Source: Paracoccaceae bacterium
GTDB lineage: Bacteria; Pseudomonadota; Alphaproteobacteria; Rhodobacterales; Rhodobacteraceae
Direction: 5' to 3'
Assembly: GCA_014239455.1 (NCBI GenBank)
Contig: JAAZYV010000006.1
Coordinates: 62,001 to 126,000, forward strand
Length of the DNA stretch: 64,000 nucleotides
In this document: piece after piece, positions 1 through 9,760 of the stretch
Numbering within the stretch: position 1 is the stretch's first letter
How the letters are laid out: each line of letters begins with the position of its first letter
Translations under genes and position numbers: made by a program
The notes under the pieces: generated by a model
The model's input: the letters and a program-made list of their open reading frames with translations, nothing else
Told to the model about the DNA's origin: nothing
The model's database searches: none

Positions 1-84
1 TATATCGCAGGTTCTAGATATAGCCCTTGTTGTTTCACTTAATGCCTTTTTAATTGGCTCAGTAATGCTTTCTTTTTTATTCAT
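1..84 (-). CDS. cobT: cobaltochelatase subunit CobT, N-terminal fragment (runs off window)
   Basis: Only the first 28 codons are in the window; the gene continues past position 1. Reading the minus strand from the ATG at 84 gives [17 protein letters not shown] and onward, which matches the usual CobT opening of a charged KKES-x-EPFK-like stretch. CobT is the VWA-containing partner of CobS in the aerobic cobalt chelatase that inserts cobalt into hydrogenobyrinic acid diamide. Its start overlaps the cobS stop by 8 nt, indicating translational coupling. An in-frame ATG at 90 is an alternative start. The call rests on the short N-terminus plus position directly after cobS. Confidence 0.8.
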   Translation of the reverse strand, partial: MNKKESITEPIKKALSETTRAISRTCDI

Positions 85-1066
85 TACCATTTTCAACATT
101 TCGTGAACCACTTGACATAATACTTTCCGGTAATTCTTTTTCAAAGCATCTTTGGAAAAATTCTGCCACGGTTGCTCTCTCTAACTCATCACACTTATTT
201 AGAAATGTTACTCTAAAAGAAAAGGCCAAATCTTGGAAAATTTCTAAGTTTTGTGCCCAATTAATTACCGTTCGAGGAGACATTAATGTAGAGATATCAC
301 CGTTAACAAAAGAATTTCTGGTAAGCTCAGCTACCCCAATCATTCTTCTAACAATTTGTTCTCCTTCACCATTTGCTAGAGAAGGAACTTTACTGATGAT
401 TATTTCTTTTTCTTGGTTTGGATGTAAGTAATTCAATGTTGATACAATTGACCATCTATCCATTTGACCTTGATTGATTTGTTGGGTTCCATGATATAGT
501 CCGGTGGTATCACCCAATCCCACTGTATTGGATGTAGCAAACAACCTAAAGTTTTTATGTGGTTTCAAGATTTGATTTTGATCCAGTAGCGTAAGCTTAC
601 CATCGGTTTCTAGCACCCGTTGAATTACAAACATTACATCTGGTCGGCCAGCATCATATTCGTCAAAAACTAAAGCAGAAGAGTTTTGTAGTGCCCAAGG
701 TAATATGCCCTGTTGAAACTCTGTCACTTGTTTACCATCTTGCAGTTTGATTACATCCTTACCAATCAAATCTATCCGGCTGATATGGCTATCTAGGTTT
801 ACTCTGACACATGGCCAATTCAATCTAGCCGCTACTTGCTCAATATGTGTCGATTTTCCGGTCCCATGATATCCTTGTATTATCACTCTTCTATTGTATT
901 GAAAACCTGCTAAGATAGCCAGTGTAGTATCGTGCGCGAATTTATAGCTACTGTCTATTTCAGGAACACGATCAGATCGTTCTGCAAAACCTTTAACCAG
1001 TATCTTACTTTTTATGTTGAATACTTTTTCTATATCTATTGATTGCGTTGGTTGAGGTTGACTCAT
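77..1066 (-). CDS. cobS: cobaltochelatase AAA+ subunit CobS
   Basis: This is the ATPase subunit of aerobic (late cobalt insertion) cobaltochelatase CobNST, acting in the cytoplasm in vitamin B12 synthesis. The 329-residue protein has the family length. Walker A is GYHGTGKST at residues 65-73, Walker B is VFDEYDAG at about 133-140, and an arginine-rich region around MSPRT lies near residue 263. The N-terminal FNIKS-x-x-LVKGF region is characteristic of CobS rather than generic MoxR proteins. It is followed by cobT with an 8-nt overlap and preceded, about 100 nt away, by a J-domain gene, a context I recall from other Alphaproteobacteria. CobN and other cob genes are not in the window. Confidence 0.95.
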   Translation of the reverse strand: MSQPQPTQSIDIEKVFNIKSKILVKGFAERSDRVPEIDSSYKFAHDTTLAILAGFQYNRRVIIQGYHGTGKSTHIEQVAARLNWPCVRVNLDSHISRIDLIGKDVIKLQDGKQVTEFQQGILPWALQNSSALVFDEYDAGRPDVMFVIQRVLETDGKLTLLDQNQILKPHKNFRLFATSNTVGLGDTTGLYHGTQQINQGQMDRWSIVSTLNYLHPNQEKEIIISKVPSLANGEGEQIVRRMIGVAELTRNSFVNGDISTLMSPRTVINWAQNLEIFQDLAFSFRVTFLNKCDELERATVAEFFQRCFEKELPESIMSSGSRNVENGNE

Positions 1067-1165
1067 TATTTCTTTCCTAAATCGTTAAAATTATAGTCTT
1101 TCATAAAAGATGTTTCCTCTATTCTAATCAGATTACCAGAGTCATTTGTAACAAATTTTTAATGT

Positions 1166-1816
1166 TCATGACTTAAAACTTCGACTTGCTTTCAATTGGT
1201 CCCACGCCCACACTACTTCGGTCAATCTCTCTTCATCAGCTCTACTCCCAGAGTTTCTGTCTGGGTGCAAATCTTTCACCAACTCTTTATAAATTTTTCT
1301 TAACTCTGACTTAGTTATAGTATCGGGGGCACCAAGAATTCCTAGTGCTTTCCTTTCACTCGGGGGCAACCTTTTCTCTGGTAAACGAGTTTGTGAAGGA
1401 TCTGGATTGGGGGCTGAGGAAAGCATGTCATAGGGATCATCAAGTCCGAGTCTTGCCCAAGCTCTTCCCTCTGGTTGGTGGATATCATTCTTATCGGTTC
1501 TATCAATGAATGGCGAAGTTTCTCTTTCCCACACCCGATCGGCCCTAAACTGTTTCTCTAATTCTTCAGCAGAATGGTCTTCAAAAAAATTCCATTTATG
1601 ATTATAGTCCTTAACATGTCTCAGACAAAACCAATGAAATTCCTCAACATTCTTAGGAGATTTGGGTGCTCTATACTTGCCTGTAAGTTCACATCCAGGA
1701 GCTTCACAGACATGGGACGAATTTTCAAAAGCTCCGCTGGAACCGCGGTTCTTCGATCGTCTTTTCTTATCTGCAGAAACAGAAATGTCAAATTCTAAAG
1801 GAGTTCTCCTGTTCAT
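1166..1816 (-). CDS. J-domain (DnaJ-like) protein next to cobST
   Basis: A 216-residue protein with a C-terminal J domain at roughly residues 155-210, including the HPD tripeptide at 184-186 that stimulates Hsp70 (DnaK) ATPase. The N-terminal half is basic and carries Cys37, Cys42, Cys64 and His67, arranged like a small metal site. It has no Gly/Phe region or standard DnaJ zinc domain, so it is not DnaJ itself. It lies directly upstream of cobS on the same strand and diverges from bolA across an 89-nt gap that should hold both promoters. A role in assembling cobaltochelatase with DnaK is an inference from position only. Confidence 0.85.
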   Translation of the reverse strand: MNRRTPLEFDISVSADKKRRSKNRGSSGAFENSSHVCEAPGCELTGKYRAPKSPKNVEEFHWFCLRHVKDYNHKWNFFEDHSAEELEKQFRADRVWERETSPFIDRTDKNDIHQPEGRAWARLGLDDPYDMLSSAPNPDPSQTRLPEKRLPPSERKALGILGAPDTITKSELRKIYKELVKDLHPDRNSGSRADEERLTEVVWAWDQLKASRSFKS

Positions 1817-1905
1817 CCCTTACACCTATTATTATTTGATTCATATTTATAGAATAATGACTGAGCAATAAAGGCCAAATTGAACATTATAAAAAGTGAA
1901 ACAAA

Positions 1906-2163
1906 ATGCAAGTCAGATTGATCATACAAAATAAGTTAGAGAAAGTTTTTAAGCCTTATACGTTAAATGTAATAGATGAAAGTTACAAGCATGTAGGACA
2001 CATTGGGTATAAGCCTGAGGGTGAAACCCATTTCAGGGTAGAGATGAAAAGTACGGTTTTTAAGGGTTTAAGTAGATTGGAAATGCAGCGCCAGGTTTTC
2101 AGGGTTCTCAAAAATGAAATGGATAATCGGATACATGCCTTATCATTGCATTTGTCAGGCTAG
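1906..2163 (+). CDS. bolA: BolA family protein
   Basis: An 85-residue single-domain BolA protein. The family pattern of an N-terminal helix (LIIQNKLEKVF), a central beta hairpin with conserved His (HVGH, then THFRVEM) and the C-terminal helix ending in HALSL is all present. BolA proteins partner with monothiol glutaredoxins to handle [2Fe-2S] clusters and in some bacteria act as stress and envelope regulators. The gene is divergent from the J-domain gene and its stop codon abuts the stop codon of a small convergent minus-strand ORF with no spacer. No glutaredoxin gene is in the window. The start codon is the only ATG giving the full family length. Confidence 0.93.
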   Translation: MQVRLIIQNKLEKVFKPYTLNVIDESYKHVGHIGYKPEGETHFRVEMKSTVFKGLSRLEMQRQVFRVLKNEMDNRIHALSLHLSG

Positions 2164-2382
2164 TTAACTTTTGATAGCAGGGCCTAAATTAGGTATTTTT
2201 TCTTTTTCCGATTGACTGACATTATCATCATTAATGAGCATATTCAGATTTCCTGAATTTTTAGGTTTTCTGAACACTAGAAAAGATACAGTCCTTTCCA
2301 TAGCTGATTTTAAAAATGTTTTCTTTATTGGAATTTTAACATCCTTGACATCAAAAAATTCCCAACCCGATTTAGACTCCAT
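2164..2382 (-). CDS. small hypothetical protein between gatB and bolA
   Basis: A 72-residue hydrophilic ORF on the gatB strand, 119 nt downstream of gatB. It begins MESKSGWEFFDVKDV and has no signal peptide, membrane segment or motif I recognise. An in-frame stop lies immediately upstream of the ATG, so the start is fixed, and an AAGAG box sits about 8 nt upstream. Its stop touches the bolA stop. Codon choice is A/T-ending like the neighbours, which favours a real gene over chance, but there is no homology support. A partly overlapping plus-strand ORF at 2234-2479 is an alternative reading of the same DNA. Function unknown. Confidence 0.4.
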   Translation of the reverse strand: MESKSGWEFFDVKDVKIPIKKTFLKSAMERTVSFLVFRKPKNSGNLNMLINDDNVSQSEKEKIPNLGPAIKS

Positions 2383-2501
2383 TTATATTGCTCTTTGCAT
2401 CATTTCAGCACTTCTAACACTTATTGATTTAGAGTTGAGAAATTTCTTGCTAAGTTCTGGTACTGGTTCGATTTTGTAGTGGTAGGCCAATTATTTTCCC
2501 T

Positions 2502-4019
2502 TCATAGATTTATCCCAAGTTTCTTTGCCACTAACTCGTTTGCAACTTTTGGATTTGCTTTTCCGCCACTGACCTTCATTACTTGACCAACGAACCAACC
2601 CAAAATTTTTGGATTAGAAACCACTCTCTCAACTTGTTGAGGATTATCATTTATTATCTTATCAACCAATTTTTCTATATGACCTTGATCAGTCACTTGT
2701 TTCATTGAATGCTCTTTGATCAATTCTGATGGTGATCTCTTTGTGGTCCAGACAAGTTCGAAAAGTTCCTTTGCCATTTTTGAAGAAATTTCAGATTTAA
2801 TTAGGTGAGCCAAAATTTCTTTTAAATGAGCTGCAGATATAGGACTATTTCCAATATTAAGGCCTTCTTTATTCAAACGACCAAATAATTCATTTATTAT
2901 CCAGTTTGCTGTTAATTTCTCGTGACCATTTATAAGAACTTTTTCAAAAAAATCAGCACTTCCTTTATCCATTGTTAAAACTTCAGCGTCATATTCAGTT
3001 ATTCCAAAATCCTCTATGAACCGGGCTTTCTTCTCATCTGGTAGTTCCGGCAATTTTTCTTGAATGCTATTAACCAATTCTTGACTAATTTTCAGTGGTG
3101 GTAGGTCGGGACACGGGAAGTACCTATAATCATGAGCTTCCTCTTTTGAACGCATTGACTTAGTCTTTCCTGAATCTGGATCATAAAGTCTCGTTTCCTG
3201 GATAACTTGGTTGCCATCTTCCAAAAGAGTTACTTGCCGCCTTGCCTCAAAGTCGATGGCTTGCTGGATAAATCGCATTGAGTTCATATTTTTTATCTCA
3301 CACCTAGTTCCAAGATATGAGAAATCTTTTGTTTGGGAATAATTTTCATATGAGCCCCGACGGCACACAGATACATTGACATCAGCTCGCAATGAGCCTT
3401 CTTGCATATTACCATCACAGGTGTCTAAATATTGTAGAATTTGTCTCAATTTTTTCAAATAGGCAGTGGCTTCATCGGCACTCCTAATATCAGGCCTTGA
3501 AACGATTTCCATCAAGCCAACACCAGTTCTATTTAAATCTATAAATGAAAGATTGGGATCCATGTCGTGAATAGATTTACCAGCATCTTGTTCAATATGG
3601 ATTCTTTCAATGCCAACTTTTCTAACAGATCCTTCTTCCATCCGCACTATGACTTGTCCCTCACCTACTATGGGATGATAAAGTTGGCTAATCTGATACC
3701 CTTGAGGTAGATCAGGATAGAAGTAGTTTTTTCTATCAAATTGTGAGAATAGGTTAATTTTTGCCCTAAGTCCTAGACCTGTTTTTATAGCTTGCTCTAC
3801 ACAAAAGTTATTAAGAACTGGGAGCATCCCCGGCATGGCAGCATCCACAAGACTAACATTTGCGTTTGGTTCGTTTCCAAAAACTGTTGAAGACTCGGAG
3901 AACAGTTTGGACTTAGATTTAATCTGAGCATGTACTTCCATACCTATTACAACTTCCCATGTTGACTGGGTGCCTTCTAAGGTCTGTGGGTGAGGTTCTT
4001 TCTGTTGTTTATCCATCAT
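2502..4019 (-). CDS. gatB: Asp-tRNA(Asn)/Glu-tRNA(Gln) amidotransferase subunit B
   Basis: GatB binds the mischarged tRNA and phosphorylates the Glu/Asp side chain so that GatA-derived ammonia can convert it to Gln or Asn. The 505-residue protein has the family hallmarks: [10 protein letters not shown] near the N-terminus, [29 protein letters not shown], and RCEIKNMNS, with the C-terminal GatB/Yqey helical tail ending [13 protein letters not shown]. Length is normal. Two consecutive ATG codons (4019 and 4016) are both possible starts. gatC and gatA are not adjacent, so the operon is split in this genome, which I recall as common in Alphaproteobacteria. Confidence 0.97.
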   Translation of the reverse strand: MMDKQQKEPHPQTLEGTQSTWEVVIGMEVHAQIKSKSKLFSESSTVFGNEPNANVSLVDAAMPGMLPVLNNFCVEQAIKTGLGLRAKINLFSQFDRKNYFYPDLPQGYQISQLYHPIVGEGQVIVRMEEGSVRKVGIERIHIEQDAGKSIHDMDPNLSFIDLNRTGVGLMEIVSRPDIRSADEATAYLKKLRQILQYLDTCDGNMQEGSLRADVNVSVCRRGSYENYSQTKDFSYLGTRCEIKNMNSMRFIQQAIDFEARRQVTLLEDGNQVIQETRLYDPDSGKTKSMRSKEEAHDYRYFPCPDLPPLKISQELVNSIQEKLPELPDEKKARFIEDFGITEYDAEVLTMDKGSADFFEKVLINGHEKLTANWIINELFGRLNKEGLNIGNSPISAAHLKEILAHLIKSEISSKMAKELFELVWTTKRSPSELIKEHSMKQVTDQGHIEKLVDKIINDNPQQVERVVSNPKILGWFVGQVMKVSGGKANPKVANELVAKKLGINL

Positions 4020-4075
4020 GACTTAAGTTTCTAAATTTAATATCACACAATTAAATAATTAGCTGTTCCAATGTA

Positions 4076-6646
4076 TTAGAGTTTTAATAATCTAGTGGTA
4101 ATATCCAGGGTATCTTTAGATATATTATCGGAATAACGAATATTTTTCAAAGAAGATTTCATAAGATCCTTTCTTTTAGGTTCTAATCTGTCAATTGTTT
4201 CAAATGCCGCACACAGGCGAGCGGCAACCTGCGGATTTACTGGATCAATCTTTTTTATCCAGGCAGCAATTATTTTGTAACCACCACCATCTTTTGAATG
4301 AAAACAGCGGGAATTATTAAGGGCAAAGGCCCCAATTAGGCTTCGAAACCTATTAGGATTTTTCCATCCGAAATCTGGATGCAGACTTAAGGTTTCTATA
4401 ACTTTAAAGATTTTGTCAGGCGGAGTGTGAATGGCTTGAATTGAAAACCACTTGTCGATCAATAGAGGGTTTTGTTTCCAGCTTTTGTAAAAACCAGGTA
4501 GAGCATGAATTGAATTATTAGTTTTTACCAATAGTTTCAGTGAATGCAGAATCTCAGTCATATTTTGAGCACTATCAAAGCATACCTGACTTTTGCTAGC
4601 AGTCTTATCTAAGGCTGTAATAAATTCTAAATAACGATTTTTAAGACGTCTTTTACCAGAATTCAGATGGTCAAAATTCGAGTCTTCAGAGATTATGGAA
4701 TCATATAAATCATTGAGGTCTTCTTTCAATAATTCCGCGATATTTTTGTCAAGCTCTTCTTTAGCAAGATGAATTTGCTCTGGATCAACAAATTGCTCAT
4801 GCTTAAGCATGTGTACGGTCAATTCTTCATGTGATGGTAACGTTAGTAATTTAGACAAAAAAGCAGGGTTTTTTTGGTTTCTTTCAATCAAGCTATGCAG
4901 AATATTTGGAATTTTTATCAATGCTTGTTTCTGTTTAATGAGTATTTCTAAGAGTTCAAGGTAAATTTTCTGTGTGGCTTCCCAAATACAAAAAGCATTT
5001 GAGTCACTTTTCATTATGGTTAAGTAGTCATCTAAGGTACGTTCTTGTTTGAGAATTACTGGAGCCGAAAAATCACCCAGCATCACTGGAATTGGCCTTT
5101 CTACAAATCCTGAAAACATAAAATTTTGTGTTTTCTTTGTTAAAACCATGAAATTATCATCAGTTAAGCTATTTCCTTCTTTATTAATAAAGGACAATTT
5201 TATTGGAATAACCATTGGTTTAGCTTCAACATTATCAGCCTGTGAGGGTATATTTTGTGTTAGCTTCATCGTACAAGTGCCAGAGCGAAAAGTTTCTTCT
5301 GATATGACTGTGGGTGTGCCAGATTGCTCATACCAAAGGGAAAACTGCTTTAAGTCCCTACCGGTGCTATCTTCAAATACTTTTATCCAATGTTCGATAG
5401 TACTGGCTTCCCCGTCATGTCTGTCAAAATACAGATTGACCGCTTTTTTGTAGGCTTCTTCCCCTACAATTGAGTGAAGCATTCTTATTATCTCAGCACC
5501 TTTCTCATAAATAGTTGCCGTATAAAAATTATTAATTTCAACATATTTGTTAGGTCTAACTGCATGCTTCAAAGGTCCCGCATCTTCTCTAAATTGCTTA
5601 TTTTTTAGGAGAATTACATCTTCTATTCTGACAACCTCTTTATTTTGCATATCTGCAGAGAATTGTTGATCTCTAAAAACGGTTAGCCCCTCCTTTAAAC
5701 AAAGCTGGAACCAATCTCGGCAGGTTATTCTATTTCCAGTCCAGTTGTGGAAGTATTCATGGGCAATGATCCTTTCAATCATTTCAAAGTCTGTGTCAGT
5801 AGCAGTTTTTTCATCTGCAAGGATGTATTTAGAGTTGAAGATATTTAGTCCTTTATTTTCCATTGCCCCCATATTAAAATCACTTATGGCTACAATCATA
5901 AAACGGTCTAGGTCATATTCTCTTTGATACTGCTGCTCATCCCAAGCCATACTACGTTTTAGGGATTTCATAGCATGAGCGCATTTCATTTCATCGCCTG
6001 GTTCGACATAGATTTGTAACAGAACTCTATTTCCTGACCTTGTTACAAATTCATCCTCCACTACTTTCAAATTCCCACTAACTAATGCAAAAAGATAAGA
6101 GGGCTTTGGCCAGGGATCTTCCCACTCAGCCCAACCAGTACCAGTCCCATTCAGATTACCATTAGAAAGCAAATAATCGTGATCACCTTCAATTCTAACC
6201 TTATATTTAGCTAATACGTCTGGTCTATCGAGATAATATGTAATTTTGCGAAATCCTTCTGGTTCGCATTGAGTGCAGTAAATTCCATTAGAGAGATAAA
6301 GGCCTTCAAGTTCTGTATTGTCCTGGGGATTTATTTCTGTATGACATTCAAACTCAAAAGTATCACACTGGATTGATTTACTGGGTATCTCAAGTTGATC
6401 AATAGACAATTTGTATTCGTGTTTTTCTAATTTCTTGCCATCAATTGCTACGTGCAACAATTTCAGGCCCTGTCCGTGCAAAACAAGAGGTGGTTTGGAA
6501 TAGGAAGATGCTTTGGTGTTCAGGCTAAGTCTGAGTCGTGATTTGACTAATGTAGCCTTGGGAATTAATCTAAAAGATAGATGCACCTCGTCAATGATGT
6601 AATCTGGTGCTTTGTATTTCGAAAGTAAAATCTCTTGAGGTTGCAT
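4076..6646 (-). CDS. pepN: aminopeptidase N (M1 family metallopeptidase)
   Basis: A cytosolic zinc aminopeptidase that removes N-terminal residues from peptides in the last steps of protein turnover. At 856 residues it matches the E. coli PepN type. The substrate-anchoring GAMEN motif is at 260-264, the zinc site HEYFH is at 296-300 inside HEYFHNWTGN, and the third zinc ligand is Glu319 in LKEG. The C-terminal 400 residues form the helical domain typical of PepN. It is transcribed away from glcB and lies upstream of gatB on the same strand with a 56-nt gap, so the two may share a transcript. Confidence 0.96.
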   Translation of the reverse strand: MQPQEILLSKYKAPDYIIDEVHLSFRLIPKATLVKSRLRLSLNTKASSYSKPPLVLHGQGLKLLHVAIDGKKLEKHEYKLSIDQLEIPSKSIQCDTFEFECHTEINPQDNTELEGLYLSNGIYCTQCEPEGFRKITYYLDRPDVLAKYKVRIEGDHDYLLSNGNLNGTGTGWAEWEDPWPKPSYLFALVSGNLKVVEDEFVTRSGNRVLLQIYVEPGDEMKCAHAMKSLKRSMAWDEQQYQREYDLDRFMIVAISDFNMGAMENKGLNIFNSKYILADEKTATDTDFEMIERIIAHEYFHNWTGNRITCRDWFQLCLKEGLTVFRDQQFSADMQNKEVVRIEDVILLKNKQFREDAGPLKHAVRPNKYVEINNFYTATIYEKGAEIIRMLHSIVGEEAYKKAVNLYFDRHDGEASTIEHWIKVFEDSTGRDLKQFSLWYEQSGTPTVISEETFRSGTCTMKLTQNIPSQADNVEAKPMVIPIKLSFINKEGNSLTDDNFMVLTKKTQNFMFSGFVERPIPVMLGDFSAPVILKQERTLDDYLTIMKSDSNAFCIWEATQKIYLELLEILIKQKQALIKIPNILHSLIERNQKNPAFLSKLLTLPSHEELTVHMLKHEQFVDPEQIHLAKEELDKNIAELLKEDLNDLYDSIISEDSNFDHLNSGKRRLKNRYLEFITALDKTASKSQVCFDSAQNMTEILHSLKLLVKTNNSIHALPGFYKSWKQNPLLIDKWFSIQAIHTPPDKIFKVIETLSLHPDFGWKNPNRFRSLIGAFALNNSRCFHSKDGGGYKIIAAWIKKIDPVNPQVAARLCAAFETIDRLEPKRKDLMKSSLKNIRYSDNISKDTLDITTRLLKL

Positions 6647-6808
6647 TTGCTATCCTTTGAACACCACTCTCTTTTTATTAACTAGGATAAATTTACAAGT
6701 CTTTTTTTTATCGTTAGATTAGTCTGAGTCCCTGTTTAGGGAGTTTTTGACATTATCAACATATGTAGGAACTAGCTTTTAAGCTACCTAATAGCATGAG
6801 GGAAAAAA

Positions 6809-8980
6809 TTGAAAGATTACTGGAATTATAATGAGGAAATTTATATCCATGAGGCGTTTGTAAGATTTGTCGAGGATGATTTAGTACCTCGAACACAAAT
6901 TTCCAAGGAAATATTTTGGGATGGTCTTAATCGTTTGGTTAGTAAATTTTCAAAGGAAAATGAAGGAATTCTTTTAAAGAGGAAGGAATTACAGGATCAG
7001 ATAAACATTTGGTACCTAAATAATGGAAACAGTATTATAGATACTCATGAGTATAAGAAATTTCTGAAAAATATAGGCTATCTTATCGATCAGGGAGCTG
7101 ACTTTAGAATAGATACTGCCAATGTCGACGATGAAATAAGTGGGAAACCAGCACCTCAACTCGTTGTTCCTGTTGATAATGCAAGATTTGCAACCAATGC
7201 TGCTAATGCACGATGGGGAAGCTTATATGATGCGCTTTATAGTACCGACGTCATTGGTTCAGTTCCCCAGAGTACTGATTTTAACCATGAGAGAGCTAAT
7301 CAGGTAATCAACTGGACAAAGTCTCTATTGGATGAAATATTGCCGTTACAATCCCAGAGTTGGTCAGATTTGACAGCTATCAAGATAGAGGACCATAAGC
7401 TACGCCTATATAATGATTTGGGTGAAGGTTTCTTGGAATCTAAAGATCAGTATCAGGGGTACAACTTAAATGAGCAGCTATTAGAGATATTATTTTATCA
7501 TAATAATTTGGGTATCATAGTTGCTGTCAACAAATCATCAAAAATTGGAAAATTAGATCAATTGGGCATATCAGATATCGTATTAGAGTCTGCTGTGACA
7601 ACCATAATGGATTTAGAAGATAGCGTGGCCACGGTGAGTGTAAATGAGAAACTTATAGCTTACAAGAATTGGTTAACACTGATGACTGGTGAAATTACTA
7701 CCAGGTTCAAAAAAAATGGTAAAAATGTTACCAGGTCTTTAAATTCGGATCGCTGTTTCATCTCTGCATTGGGAAAATCATTTGAAGTTAGAAATAGGTC
7801 ATTAATGTTCGTCAGAAATGTTGGACATCATATTATGACACCAATAGTAAAATTAAGTGATGGGGGTGAGATCGGGGAGGGATTATTGGATGCCCTAGTG
7901 ACGACGGCGTGTTCACTTGCTGATCTACGCAAAAAAGGAGGTATTAAGAACTCTTTGAGAGGTTCAATCTATGTAGTAAAACCCAAGATGCATGGTCCAG
8001 ACGAAGTCACTTTTACGGATAATATTTTTGAGGAAGTGGAAGACATATTAAATATCCCAAGAAACACAGTCAAAATAGGTTTGATGGACGAAGAAAGAAG
8101 GACTTCGCTTAATCTTGAAGAGTGTATTAGGAGAATAAAAAGTAGGGTGGTATTTATCAATACGGGCTTTCTAGATCGGACAGGTGATGAGATCTTTACT
8201 TCAACACTTGTAGGTCCAATGATTAGGAGGAGTGAAATGAAGTCGGCAGACTGGTTGCAGGCCTATGAAAAGAATAATGTAGATGTGGGATTGAAATGCG
8301 GGTTCATTGGCAGGGCTCAAATAGGTAAAGGAATGTGGGCGGCAACAGAGCAAATGTCTAACATGTTTGCCCAGAAGATAGGTCACGTTCGTTCCGGGGC
8401 TAGCTGTTCTTGGGTTCCTAGTCCAGTTGCTGCCACCATACATGCTGTTCACTATCACCACGCTAATGTCAGGAAAACACAAAAGAAGATTGCTCAAAGC
8501 CTTGAACCGAAGGCCGACACAAACCAACTCTTGAAGGTTCCATCATTGAGGGGAAAGAATTTGTCCAAGGAAGAGATCTTAGGGGAATTGGAAAACAATG
8601 CACAGGGAATCTTAGGCTATGTGGTTCATTGGATTAACCAAGGTGTTGGGTGTTCAAAAGTATTAGATATCTACGATGTTTACCTTATGGAAGATCGCGC
8701 AACTTGCCGTATAGCTTCACAGTATTTAGCAAACTGGTTTTATCATGGTTTGATATCAAGGCAAGAAATCCTGGATGCATTTACAAAGATGGCTTTGAAA
8801 GTTGACAAGCAAAATGTGGATACTATGGGCTATAATAAACTTTCAGAAAACACTCAAAATCCCGCCTTTTTAGCAGCTTTAGAATTGGTATTTGAAGGTA
8901 AGAATCAATCTTGCGGTTATATTGAAGAAACGATGTTTAAATATAGAAGACAGGTTTTGGCAGGGGTTGTTGAAGGCTAA
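6809..8980 (+). CDS. glcB: malate synthase G
   Basis: Condenses glyoxylate with acetyl-CoA to malate. The 723-residue length is exactly that of malate synthase G rather than the shorter A form. Conserved blocks include NAANARWGSLYDALY, DLEDSVATV, RNVGHHIMTP (the active-site arginine loop), KPKMHGP, GLMDEERRTSLNL and LMEDRAT at about 626-632, whose Asp629 corresponds to the catalytic base. Translation appears to begin at a TTG (6809); the only nearby ATG is out of frame. No isocitrate lyase gene is visible, so the glyoxylate could come from glycolate or purine/glycine catabolism instead of the glyoxylate shunt. It is followed 33 nt later by a glutamine-amidotransferase-like hydrolase. Confidence 0.97.
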   Translation: MKDYWNYNEEIYIHEAFVRFVEDDLVPRTQISKEIFWDGLNRLVSKFSKENEGILLKRKELQDQINIWYLNNGNSIIDTHEYKKFLKNIGYLIDQGADFRIDTANVDDEISGKPAPQLVVPVDNARFATNAANARWGSLYDALYSTDVIGSVPQSTDFNHERANQVINWTKSLLDEILPLQSQSWSDLTAIKIEDHKLRLYNDLGEGFLESKDQYQGYNLNEQLLEILFYHNNLGIIVAVNKSSKIGKLDQLGISDIVLESAVTTIMDLEDSVATVSVNEKLIAYKNWLTLMTGEITTRFKKNGKNVTRSLNSDRCFISALGKSFEVRNRSLMFVRNVGHHIMTPIVKLSDGGEIGEGLLDALVTTACSLADLRKKGGIKNSLRGSIYVVKPKMHGPDEVTFTDNIFEEVEDILNIPRNTVKIGLMDEERRTSLNLEECIRRIKSRVVFINTGFLDRTGDEIFTSTLVGPMIRRSEMKSADWLQAYEKNNVDVGLKCGFIGRAQIGKGMWAATEQMSNMFAQKIGHVRSGASCSWVPSPVAATIHAVHYHHANVRKTQKKIAQSLEPKADTNQLLKVPSLRGKNLSKEEILGELENNAQGILGYVVHWINQGVGCSKVLDIYDVYLMEDRATCRIASQYLANWFYHGLISRQEILDAFTKMALKVDKQNVDTMGYNKLSENTQNPAFLAALELVFEGKNQSCGYIEETMFKYRRQVLAGVVEG

Positions 8981-9013
8981 GAATAAGATAATTTATGGAG
9001 AATGGAACTAAAA

Positions 9014-9760
9014 ATGTCTAAACCTGTCGTGGGAATTATAGGTAATAGTTATTTAATTGACGAAAAATACCCAGCTCAAGGATCAGGAGTGATCAACGTA
9101 GAAGCCATCGCCGAAGTCGCACAAGCAATACCTGTTATAATACCAAGTTTGCCGAGATGTTTTTCAACTGGGGACTTAATGTCATCCTTTGATGGTTTCT
9201 TGTTTACTGGTGGACGATCTAATATTCACCCTTCATATTATGGGTGTGAACCAACAGAGGCCCATGGATCTTTTGATAAAAATAGGGATGAAGTAGTGCT
9301 ACCTTTGATACAAGCTTGCGAGAAACGGGGTAAACCTATCCTTGGGGTTTGTAGGGGCTTTCAAGAATTTAATGTGGCTTTTGGTGGAACATTGCATCCC
9401 GAAATAAGAGAGCTGCCTGGTCGAATAAATCATAGAATGCCACCAGACGGTACTCTTGAGGAACAATTTGCGCACCGTCATGAAGTTCAAATCATAGAAG
9501 GAAGTGAATTTGAAAGGATTCTTGGTTCAAAAAGAATTTTGGTTAACTCACTCCACGGCCAAGGGATAGATAGCGCTGGGGATAGAGTTCTCATTGAGGG
9601 TTTTGCTATCGATGGTACTCCAGAAGCTCTCCTAATTAGAGATTCGGTTGGATTTTGTTTGGCAGTTCAGTGGCATCCAGAATGGAACGCTTCTTCAGAT
9701 AAAGTATCAAAACCATTGTTTGAAGAATTTGGTAATGCGCTCAGATTACCATCTAATTGA
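9014..9760 (+). CDS. gamma-glutamyl-gamma-aminobutyrate hydrolase-like (peptidase C26) protein
   Basis: Class I glutamine-amidotransferase-fold hydrolase of the PuuD type. The nucleophile elbow GVCRGFQEFNVAFGG, the LHGQGID segment and the QWHPEWN motif with the catalytic His and Glu are all present; the Cys-His-Glu triad is therefore intact. PuuD removes glutamate from gamma-glutamyl-GABA in putrescine breakdown, but no other puu genes are nearby, so the true substrate is uncertain. The ATG at 9014 is preferred over the one at 9002 because a GGAA box is about 6 nt upstream, while 9002 has GGAG only 1 nt away. The end overlaps the convergent hydrolase gene by 15 nt. Confidence 0.88.
   Translation: MSKPVVGIIGNSYLIDEKYPAQGSGVINVEAIAEVAQAIPVIIPSLPRCFSTGDLMSSFDGFLFTGGRSNIHPSYYGCEPTEAHGSFDKNRDEVVLPLIQACEKRGKPILGVCRGFQEFNVAFGGTLHPEIRELPGRINHRMPPDGTLEEQFAHRHEVQIIEGSEFERILGSKRILVNSLHGQGIDSAGDRVLIEGFAIDGTPEALLIRDSVGFCLAVQWHPEWNASSDKVSKPLFEEFGNALRLPSN

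Noticed and set aside
2234..2479. Plus-strand ORF of 81 codons overlapping the small minus-strand gene
   Set aside because: No ribosome binding site or recognised motif; the minus-strand frame has a better start context and is in line with gatB. Not excluded completely.
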